DNA from: an uncultured Ruminococcus sp.
Lineage (GTDB): Bacteria; Bacillota; Clostridia; Oscillospirales; Acutalibacteraceae
DNA length: 64,000 nt
NCBI GenBank assembly: GCA_905235715.1
Contig: CAJONB010000002.1
Location: 2,783 to 66,782 of the forward strand
Reading direction: 5' to 3'
Shown in pieces: positions 29,314 to 38,151 of this stretch. The notes beneath the pieces are model-generated. The model ran no database searches. It saw nothing but the letters and a program-made list of their open reading frames with translations, and had not been told where the DNA came from. Position numbers and translations under genes: made by a program. Within the stretch, counting starts at the first letter, position 1. Each line of letters starts with the position of its first letter.

Positions 29314-29663
29314 TTTACGGTTTGCAAAGTATATTATTTTATTCGGTTTTGGAACTCCCAAAAGGCAGAAAACGCCAGCATACTTTTCTCATCTTCTTTT
29401 TTCCTTTTTCTGTGGAACGCGCCGGAATCTTGCCGGGTCAAAACAATACAGACAAATAGTATTTCAGCCACCGCGGTTAGTTTCTACGGTGGCTATTTCT
29501 ATATCATTTGACGCTTCCTCAGTATTTCTGCAAAAGCTGTTTTGCATTATATAAGTTTTCGGGTTTTCTGAAATAATACAGCGCAAAATATGGAAATCCG
29601 CTATGATTTATGTTAAGATGTGACTATAAGAACGTATGACTGTGTTCAAAGGGAGATAGATCA

Positions 29664-30299
29664 ATGAATGTTTATGATTTTGACGGAACTATTTATTATA
29701 CCGATTGCACGATTGATTTTGGAATCCGGTGTATGTTCCGCCATCCAAAGCTGTTGTTTACATATTTTCCAAAAGCTATAAAGTATCTGATTCAATACAA
29801 AAAAGGGAAGGTTCCCAACTACCTGATGCAGCGCAAGGTTTTCAGCTACCTGACGATGATTGATGATTTTGACGTACAGATTGAACGGTACTGGGACAAG
29901 TATGAAAAGAAAATATCGGCGTGGTATCTTGCGCAGAAAAAGCCCGACGACCTGATTATCAGCGCTTCGCCGCTGTGTATTATCGAACCTATTGCTAAGC
30001 GGCTGGGTGTGCGCTGTATCGCGACGGAATTTGACCGTGAGTTCGGTGTTTTTACTAATAACCTGATGTACGCAAAGGAAAAATCAAAGTATATCATTGA
30101 CCACGGTTTTCCGAAAATTGATAACTTTTACTCTGATTCGCTTGCCGATACTCCGCTCGCATTATGTGCCGAAAAAGCCTATCTTGTAACAAATCACGCT
30201 ACAACGCTGACAGACTGGCCTGTTCTTGACGAGGAAACAAAGAAAAAGGTGAAAAAGAAAGTAAACACCGGTTGGAAAGTTCATCTCAGGGAGGAATAA
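29664..30299 (+). CDS. HAD superfamily hydrolase (phosphoserine phosphatase-like)
   Basis: MNVYDFDGTIYYTD motif I; LIISASPLCIIEPIAKRLG motif II. Confidence 0.8.
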   Translation: MNVYDFDGTIYYTDCTIDFGIRCMFRHPKLLFTYFPKAIKYLIQYKKGKVPNYLMQRKVFSYLTMIDDFDVQIERYWDKYEKKISAWYLAQKKPDDLIISASPLCIIEPIAKRLGVRCIATEFDREFGVFTNNLMYAKEKSKYIIDHGFPKIDNFYSDSLADTPLALCAEKAYLVTNHATTLTDWPVLDEETKKKVKKKVNTGWKVHLREE

Positions 30300-30302
30300 A
30301 CC

Positions 30303-31895
30303 ATGTATGTCATTATATATGATTTTGGCACCGGCAGCTTAAAGGCCTGCCTGTTTGATATTGACTCTGAAATCCGAATTATTGCCAACGCTTCGGCGCC
30401 CTATAATCTGTATATCCTTGAAAACGGCGGCGCCGAACAGGACACTGAGGAATGGTGGCAGGCGGTGTGTCAAACGACAAAGGAGCTGTTTGAACAGACA
30501 GATGTGAATCCTTCGGAGGTATCGGGGCTGGCTTTCTGCGCGCAGATGCAGGGCGTTGTGCTGGTGGATGAAAACGGAAAAGCGCTTAGACGTCCGATGA
30601 GCTATATGGATCAGCGCGGAGTTAAAGAGTTTAAGGCTTGTATGGGAAAGGGACTAATTAAGGTGTCCGGCTGCAGTCTGTATAAGCTGCTTAGAAACCT
30701 GCGCGTCAATTATGCAGGCTCAACAAGCGTCAAGGACCCTGTCTGGAAATACAAGTGGGTTGAAAATAATGAACCGGAGGTTTTTTCGAAGGTCTATAAA
30801 TGGCTTGACGTAAACGACTATCTTGTATCGCGCTGTACCGGTAAAATCATCCGGACGGCGGACTCGGCTTTTTCTACCATTCTATATGACACGCGCAAGG
30901 GCAAGGAAGGCTGGAACAAAGGACTTGTCAAGATGTACAAAGTGAATCCTGAGCATCTGGCGCCGATTATCAACTGTACGGATATGGTCGGCGGACTGAC
31001 GGAAAAGGCTGCAAGCGACCTCGGTCTGAAAGCAGGTACTCCTGTTTTCGGAGGGGGCGGAGACATCACCTTTGTCAATATCGGCGCAGGCTGCACCAAA
31101 CCGGGAGATACACACATTTATATCGGCACATCCGGCTGGGTATCGACGTATCTGGACTATCAGACGTTTGATATTAACGCAATGATAACCGGAGTTCTGT
31201 CGGCAAAGTACGGATACTTTAATTATTTCGCCGAGCTGGAAACAGCCGGAAAGTGCTTTGATTGGGTAATGAACCATCTTGCTCTGGATGAGATAGATAT
31301 ATATATCAAAAAGTCGAAGGTAACAGATAGCGTGGAGAGCAAATTCAAAAGCCTTTACGACTACCTTTCAGCTGAGGTCAGCAAGGTTCCCGCAGGCGCG
31401 AACGGCGTCCTTTTCACGCCGTGGCTTCACGGCAACCGCTGCCCGTTTGAGGATTCCAAAGCAGCGGGTATGTTTTTTAATATAAAGCTTGAAACAGGCA
31501 AGCGGGAACTGATTCGCGCGGTTCTTGAGGGCATCTGCTATCATTTGCGATGGCTGCTTGAATGTGAGGCAAAAAAGGTAAAAACCTCTGATACGATACG
31601 TTTTGTCGGGGGCGGCGCCCTATCGCCCGTTACCTGCCAAATGCTGGCGGATATTACCTGCCGCACGATTGAAACCGTCAACAACTCTCAGGAAGTCGGC
31701 GCTATCGGCACCGCTCTGGTTGTTGCGGCAGGTATCAATAATATGGATGTGCTGGAGCTCTCACAACAGCTCATAAAGCCGAACCACACCTATTTCCCCA
31801 ACCCCAAAAATAAAGAAGTCTATGAACGTAATTACAGCGTTTTCAAAAAGCTATACAAGTCCAACGCCTCTCACTTTAAGAACTTGAACGCCTGA
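30303..31895 (+). CDS. FGGY-family carbohydrate kinase (xylulokinase-like)
   Basis: YDFGTGSLKACLFD; GLAFCAQMQGVVLVDENG; RFVGGGALSPVTCQMLADIT. Confidence 0.88.
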   Translation: MYVIIYDFGTGSLKACLFDIDSEIRIIANASAPYNLYILENGGAEQDTEEWWQAVCQTTKELFEQTDVNPSEVSGLAFCAQMQGVVLVDENGKALRRPMSYMDQRGVKEFKACMGKGLIKVSGCSLYKLLRNLRVNYAGSTSVKDPVWKYKWVENNEPEVFSKVYKWLDVNDYLVSRCTGKIIRTADSAFSTILYDTRKGKEGWNKGLVKMYKVNPEHLAPIINCTDMVGGLTEKAASDLGLKAGTPVFGGGGDITFVNIGAGCTKPGDTHIYIGTSGWVSTYLDYQTFDINAMITGVLSAKYGYFNYFAELETAGKCFDWVMNHLALDEIDIYIKKSKVTDSVESKFKSLYDYLSAEVSKVPAGANGVLFTPWLHGNRCPFEDSKAAGMFFNIKLETGKRELIRAVLEGICYHLRWLLECEAKKVKTSDTIRFVGGGALSPVTCQMLADITCRTIETVNNSQEVGAIGTALVVAAGINNMDVLELSQQLIKPNHTYFPNPKNKEVYERNYSVFKKLYKSNASHFKNLNA

Positions 31896-32061
31896 ACTGA
31901 GTTTGCCGCAAGCTGCCGAACCATGCATAAAAATTATTACAGAACAGGATGGAAAGGTATTGCTATACGGATAAGAGATATGGTATAATATATATAACAT
32001 TATCGGTCAAAGTCGAAGTCGGATCAGCAAAGCCCTTTGTGTTTGAAAAGAGGAAAATGAT

Positions 32062-33330
32062 ATGAAACAGGGAAAAAAAGCCTTATCGGTTGTCTTTGCG
32101 ACCGTTTTAATTCTGGTGACAGTGGTTATCGCGGCAGGCTCTGCCTCCGCGGTCACCTATACGCTTGATTCGCCGACCATTGAATCGTTGGAGAATGTTA
32201 CTGACGGTGTGATGATTCGTTGGAAGGCGGTGGACGGCGCAGAAAACTATGCCGTTTACAGCCGCACAGGCAACGGTTCATGGGCGTCAAAGGGAAAGAC
32301 GCAGAACAATTACTTTGTCGATACCGCGGTCAACGGCGGAAAAACCTATGAATACAAGGTGAGATGTGTCAGCGACAGCGGCATATTTCTCAGTCCAAAC
32401 ACGGAGCAAACGCCTTCTGTCACCTATATCGCCGCTCCTTCGGTGACATCTCTCAGCAACGCTCTCGACGGAATTACCGTCAAGTTTACGCTGAGAACCG
32501 GTGCGACCGATTATCTCATTTATCGTCGCGACGCGTCACAGGCGGAGAGGTTTGTCGGAGTTGCCGAAAGCAGCAGCTTTACGGATACCACCGTCCGAAG
32601 CGGCGTAGCATACTCCTATGCCGTCAAGGCAGTCAGCGCGTCGAACGCCGCGGGAAGCGCATTATCCGCGTATTCCGACGGCAAAAAGTTTCTTTCGGCC
32701 CCGACGGTTACCAACAGGGTGAACAAAGCAGCGGGAGTCAGTATCGGCTGGGATGCGGTACCCGGTGCGGAATATTACTGCGTCCTGCGCAAAACCGAGA
32801 CCGGTTCATGGACGCGCAAGGCTGTCACCACCGATACGTCCTACCTTGATACGGCGGTCACGGGCGGCAAACGTTATCAATATAAGGTGCGCTGCTCCAC
32901 CTCGAGCGGCAACACTTATCTGAGCGCAAATCCGACGGATTATTCCGACGGGACGTTTCTCACAACACCCAAGGTCAGTTCGCTTACCAACACCGACGAG
33001 GGAGTACAGGTGAAATGGAATAAGGTCAGCGCCGCAGATGAATATGTGATTTACAGGAGGCTGTCCACCAAAACCACGTGGGTACAGAAGGCAACGCTGT
33101 CTGCAGAGCAGAACACATGGCTCGATACCAATACGTTCAACGGCTCGACCTATATCTATTCAGTCAGGGCGGTCAGTAATACGGGCAATCAAAGCTCGCG
33201 CTATACCGGCGGACTGTCAATCATGTTTTTGAAATCCCCTGAAATAAAAACAATCTCCAACCTTTCCACCGGCGTTAAAATGACATGGAACAGCGTTAAG
33301 GGCGCACAGGCACATGTGAGTTCTATGACT
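32062..33330 (+). CDS. Secreted fibronectin type III-like repeat protein, 3' end chimeric (ORF runs to 33432 out of frame)
   Basis: Signal peptide; repeated APxVxSLxNxxxGVxVxWxxVxGAxxYxVYR...YxYxVRxVSxxG units. Confidence 0.75.
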
Positions 33331-34607
33331 ACCGCGCCTGTTCCGGCACGCACGGCTATACTTCGACGGGCATTCCCGGCTTTGTCAAGGCGATGGAGCT
33401 TATCCATGGCGATTACGGTTCTGTCAGCCTGAAGGATTTGATTGAGCCGGCGGAATATTATGCGGAAAACGGCTTTATCATCAACGGAACGCTCGCCTAT
33501 CGCATCGAGGCCGGCGGAGATATGCTGTCATCCTACAGCGCGCTCACGGATAATAACGGTAATCTGCTGACCGAAGGCGCGACCCTCGTTCAGCCGGAGC
33601 TTGCTGCGACGCTTCGCACGATTCAGTCCGAGGGCGCAAAGGCGTTCTACAGTGGCTCCATTGCACAGGATATTGCCGCGCAGACCGATCTTAGCTTGGA
33701 TGACCTTGCATCGTATCATGTAAATAAGCGTACGGCGCTGCAAGGCTCTTTTAACGGTTATACTGTTTACGGAGCGGGTGTTCCGCTGTCGGGCGTCGTG
33801 CTGATACAAATGCTCGAGATGGCGGAAAAGCTCAATATTGCCGACCCGAAGAAGGATTCTCAAGCCTACCTTTCCGACCTGAAAAAATTGACGGAGGCAG
33901 CTTACTCCGACCGATATTATACCGTGACCGACCCGGATTTTTATGAGGATGGAACGGATGTATCTGCCTATGAGCAGAATCTGATTTCGGAGGAATATAT
34001 CAATTATCTGCTCAGAGATACGTCGACGGACGTACAAAACTATGATAAGGAAAGCCCCGAAACCACAAGCTTTTCTGTCGTGGATTCCAACGGACTGGTT
34101 GTGTGCGCCACCAACACGCTCTCGTCGTTCTGGGGCTGTCAGCAGATGGTCGATGGATTCTTCCTCAATAACACTAACACCAATTTTTCTTCCAACGGCG
34201 TCAACCGTTATGAAGCGGGTAAGCGCAGCCGTACCTTTACGGCTCCGACAATTATCACCGGTCCCGACGATTATGTTGTCGCGCTCGGTACACCCGGCGG
34301 CAACAATATCCCCAGCATACTGTTCAACACGATTGTAGATGTTATCCGCTTTAAGGAGGATCCGCAGGAGGAGGTTACCAAGAGCCGCATTATGTACCGC
34401 GACGGATATCTGACGGTTGAGGTTGATGAAAGTGGCGGCACATGGCTCGACTTATCGCAGATTTCCGAGCCGGTTATCTGGCGCGATTCAGGTTACTGGT
34501 GGGGCAGCGTTGCTTTGGCAGGCTACTCCGATACCGAGGGCGCCTTTGCGGCGTATGACTACCGCAGAGGGGCGACAAAGGCAGGGGTGTATAATCCCGA
34601 TAATTGA
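33310..34607 (+). pseudogene. Gamma-glutamyltransferase lacking its N-terminal region
   Basis: FYDYRACSGTHGYTSTGIPGFVKAMELIHGDYGSVSLKDLIEPA...TTSFSVVDSNGLVVCATNTLSSFWG (catalytic Thr region)...ALGTPGGNNIPSILFN. Confidence 0.75.
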
Positions 34608-34719
34608 CGGGCTGGATACGTTCAGGCATCTGCTTTCGGTGTTTGATATAGAAACGGATTGACAAATCGGGATTTGTAGAGTTATTCACGTATGAACATA
34701 GTGATAAAAAAGACGGAAG

Positions 34720-35010
34720 ATGCAAACCTATAGCTGCAGCACGCTGATTGTGTAAGACAAATCCAATCTTTTGAACTCTTTCACGGAGCATCTTTACGAT
34801 TTGAAGCCATTCCAGCAGATAGTCGGCGTACAGCATATCCGATCGCAACCCGTCCACGTGGACGGGCGGCTCGAACTCGTTGCGAATCTTTACCGGCATG
34901 GTTTCCGCCCACCTCTTGTTGCCCTTTTCGGGAAGCCCGGTGGCAACGTATTTCACGTGCCGCTTGCCACGGCTATCGTTGTAGCTGAGGACGGCGTAGT
35001 AATATCCTTC
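34720..35010 (-). pseudogene. Tyrosine recombinase/integrase N-terminal (arm-binding) fragment
   Basis: DEGYYYAVLSYNDSRGKRHVKYVATGLPEKGNKRWAETMPVKIRNE...LYADYLLEWL; no catalytic domain. Confidence 0.65.
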
Positions 35011-35106
35011 ATCAAAAAAGATATTAGCTTACGGCTGCGACACACAGCTCTTATACTAATTTCTAATAAAAAGCTTTAAAAAGATATTAGTGGAAAATTT
35101 CACAGA

Positions 35107-35148
35107 ACGAGGCGGAGGACGCAGGCAGGCAGGCGTCCTTCGCCTCGT
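35107..35148. repeat. Strong hairpin
   Basis: acgaggcggaggacg caggcaggcagg cgtccttcgcctcgt. Confidence 0.6.
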
Positions 35149-35276
35149 CTTGCAAAATCATCCTCGTTAATCTAAGTCCACTTTTTAATTGAGATTAGTA
35201 TAAAAGTAGACACAATCCAATCTCTTGAAGTAATGGATTTGATAACATCAGCAGATAGTGACCGGAGTAATCTTTT

Positions 35277-35414
35277 AATGGGACTGTGAAAAAACGTAGT
35301 CATTGCGGGGCTCCTCCTCTCCCCCGACACGCGAGGTCAAGGCGTACCTACAGGATACGCCTACCGAGCACGGCGAGCGACGACAATGGGTCGTCGTTTT
35401 TTCACAGTCTCATT
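35277..35414. repeat. 138-bp element bounded by 20-bp inverted repeats (MITE/REP-like)
   Basis: AATGGGACTGTGAAAAAACG ... CGTTTTTTCACAGTCTCATT. Confidence 0.6.
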
Positions 35415-35556
35415 TTGTTGCAACTTTTTCCAACTCTCCCAGACCTGTATTTTTCTGAATAGAGAACAAAAATCAGAATAGATTTTGCAAATAATGGTAT
35501 TGTATTTTCTACCAAATGTGATAATATTATATTAATCAAATTAGGGGGATAACGTT

Positions 35557-35817
35557 ATGGATAATAATCATTTTGATTGGATTGCTTTTTATGAGGAATT
35601 TGCAAAAAAACTTCTTGAATATAAGGTAATAGAGCAGAATTGATTCAAAAAATTTAAAGTGTTTATGAAATTGCCGGTATAAAAATGCCTACAATGGAAA
35701 GAAGCTTAGACATCAGTACAGATTTAATTGATATTGATCCGTTTACTGTTTTCGGAATGGACAGTATCGCCTGTGAGTACGGTAAAAATATACCGAAAAT
35801 TAAAATAGAGTTTTGAG
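35557..35817 (+). pseudogene. N-terminal fragment of a McrB-like AAA ATPase (restriction-type) with frameshift and stop
   Basis: MDNNHFDWIAFYEEFAKKLLEYK / NRAELIQKI*SVYEIAGIKMPTMERSLDISTDLIDIDPFTVFGM. Confidence 0.5.
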
Positions 35818-35845
35818 AAAAGCAAGAAAATATACGGAGGAAAAA

Positions 35846-37432
35846 ATGGATGTAGCAAAAAAGCGTTCCTTAGAGATTCCGCTGACCATTGACAACTATG
35901 AAACCGCTTTTGCATTTATTGAACAATGTCTCAGGCGAAATCATATAAAAGATGATAAAGCAATTACGGAAACTAATCTGCTGTTCGAAGCGATACTTAA
36001 TAATCTCATTGAGCAGGGATATGATCAGAATACTACATTGACGATAAAAGTAAAAAAATCATTCGGAGAAATATATATTAAGCTTGGCTTTGAGGGGAAA
36101 TCTTATGTTCCGGAAGATACGAAACAGGATGGGGTTTCGCCCGAATTAAAAATGATTCAAGTATATAACGACAAGATAAGCTATAGATACCAAATGGGCT
36201 ATAACAGCATTCGCGTAGTCGTAAAAAGAAATTACAGAAGCTCGCTGATGCACTGCGCGTTAGGAGCGCTTCTGGCAATTCTTACATATATTCTTATGAT
36301 TACGTTTATGAGCGAAGATCAACAGTTGGCGTTCGATAATACAATCATTTCGCCGTTGATTAAACAGTTTGCAAACGCGATGATGATGGTGGGCGCTCCC
36401 GTTACGCTTTTTTCATTAGTAAAAAACCTTACGGACATCTATATTGTTTCCGAAATGAATTCCTCGGGAAAAAAGCTTCAGATGAAAACAATCGCAACCT
36501 CCGTGATTGCAATTGTTTTAGCGCTTGTAACAAGTGTATTTGCCTCCGGGCTGATTAACACGCACGCAGGTTATCTGGGGACAGAAAATATTATAACCGC
36601 GGGAATTCCTTCCTTTGACTTTATTTCATCTATGGTACCGTCCAGTATTTTTGAGCCATTTCAGACGTATATGCCGTTTCCGATGATTATCGTCGCGTTG
36701 CTTATTACATACGCGTTCTGTTCAATCGGTAAGTACTTTGATGTTATGCAAAGAGTAATCGACATTTGTTATACACTCTTTTCAAGAATGTTGAAAGTTG
36801 TTATGTTTACTCTGCCGTTTTTCTTTTTTTTATCAATTATTACATCGCTTCTGGAGGACGGCTTCGAGGATTTGATTCTTATGGCACGGTTTATTGCTGC
36901 AGTATTGCTGAGCCTGATTGTTATATTTGCTTTTTATCTTATAAGGCTGTTGATTGGCGGTGTCAGGATAATTCCGTTTATTAAACACCTTATGCCGTTG
37001 ATTTGGGAAAACATAAAAATCAATTCAGCTATCGACGCGGTTCCCTTCAACATCAGATACTGCGCAAAAGAATATAAATATGACCTAAAGCGCCTTTCGG
37101 AGAAACTGCCGATTCTCGCTCAGACCAATCTGGACGGCAACTGTTTCTTGATTACGCTTGTCTCAATGCTGTTCATTTTCCTGCTTGGGATAGAGATTTC
37201 ATGGCTTCATATTATAGCAATAGCGATTCTTGTATTGTTCCTCTCCTTAGGCGCGCCGAACCAGCCCGGGTCGATGTTAATCGGTATTTTGATTATTACC
37301 TTTTTCCTTCAGGCGGACGATTTGATTGTAGTCGCGATTTATGCGGAAGTGTTTTTCGGGACACTTCAAAATATAATCAATGTAATTGGTGATATTGTAA
37401 CGGTAGCGATTGAGGAGCAGAAATCGGTATAA
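35846..37432 (+). CDS. Dicarboxylate/amino acid:cation symporter (SDF) fused to N-terminal HATPase-like domain; alternative start 35813
   Basis: RBS acggagg; N-terminal ~130 aa soluble ...TETNLLFEAILNNLIEQGYDQNTTLTIKVKKSFGEIYIKLGFEGKSYVPED; C-terminal LGAPNQPGSMLIGILIITFFLQADD...NIINVIGDIVTVAIEEQ. Confidence 0.75.
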   Translation: MDVAKKRSLEIPLTIDNYETAFAFIEQCLRRNHIKDDKAITETNLLFEAILNNLIEQGYDQNTTLTIKVKKSFGEIYIKLGFEGKSYVPEDTKQDGVSPELKMIQVYNDKISYRYQMGYNSIRVVVKRNYRSSLMHCALGALLAILTYILMITFMSEDQQLAFDNTIISPLIKQFANAMMMVGAPVTLFSLVKNLTDIYIVSEMNSSGKKLQMKTIATSVIAIVLALVTSVFASGLINTHAGYLGTENIITAGIPSFDFISSMVPSSIFEPFQTYMPFPMIIVALLITYAFCSIGKYFDVMQRVIDICYTLFSRMLKVVMFTLPFFFFLSIITSLLEDGFEDLILMARFIAAVLLSLIVIFAFYLIRLLIGGVRIIPFIKHLMPLIWENIKINSAIDAVPFNIRYCAKEYKYDLKRLSEKLPILAQTNLDGNCFLITLVSMLFIFLLGIEISWLHIIAIAILVLFLSLGAPNQPGSMLIGILIITFFLQADDLIVVAIYAEVFFGTLQNIINVIGDIVTVAIEEQKSV

Positions 37433-37575
37433 ATCAGGATTTGAGCAAACGGAACAGCAATTATTATATTGTTGCTCTTGTACACAAATTAAAAGGATGA
37501 TAAAAAGATATTATTAATTGCCTCAACTATTATTCCGCTGTAGCGGAAGTATTCATTCAGCAGAAGATATACAAC

Positions 37576-37682
37576 AAAAAGCGCACCGGAGAACGGGCAC
37601 GAAGCTAAGGTGCCCGGCTCTCCGATGCGCTCAACTTCATCTCAAAATACAATCCAAAAATTATTCAATCGTATTCGGTTGT
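37576..37682 (-). ncRNA. Candidate small RNA of about 107 nt
   Basis: Minus-strand TTGACA-N18-TATAAT (37718-37689) and terminator gcgcatcggagagccgggcac-cttagcttc-gtgcccgttctccggtgcgc-ttttt. Confidence 0.6.
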
Positions 37683-37688
37683 GAGGTT

Positions 37689-37718
37689 ATTATATCACAA
37701 AGAAAAAACGTCTGTCAA
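37689..37718 (-). promoter_or_regulatory. Consensus promoter of candidate sRNA
   Basis: TTGACA-N18-TATAAT on minus strand. Confidence 0.7.
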
Positions 37719-37787
37719 TAAGCTTCGAAATTTATGTTCGATATATTTGTGCGAATATTTTGTGAACAAGAACGTTTGCACAACCGT

Positions 37788-37815
37788 TTCACAAATGCTC
37801 ACAAATCGCCTGTGG
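37788..37815. repeat. 28-nt repeat, second copy of 15736-15763
   Basis: ttcacaaatgctcacaaatcgcctgtgg identical at both positions. Confidence 0.8.
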
Positions 37816-38077
37816 TGTGAGTTCATGTTTCACCTGAGTGTTATAAAAGCAATTATTTTAATAGCTTGAGTAAAGGTTACGATATCCGACTGCAACCCAT
37901 TTTTGCAAATATTGTTGATTATATCACAATTCATAGGATAACCTTAATTCTATTATATGAAATTACACTACTCTCAAACTGTTGCAAGAGAATGAGAATG
38001 ACGGACATAGTTTTACTACCTTATCCTCAAAGAACTGAACGCGTTAAAAAAACACGCTGATATAAGGTCGTTTCAAG

Positions 38078-38108
38078 AAAAGTTGCATAATTTTATGCAA
38101 CTTTTTTT
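38078..38108 (+). terminator. Terminator
   Basis: aaaagttgcataa ttt tatgcaactttttttct. Confidence 0.75.
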
Positions 38109-38151
38109 CTGTTTTTAACATTAGTGAGAGGCTGAATCAAATACAGAAAGG

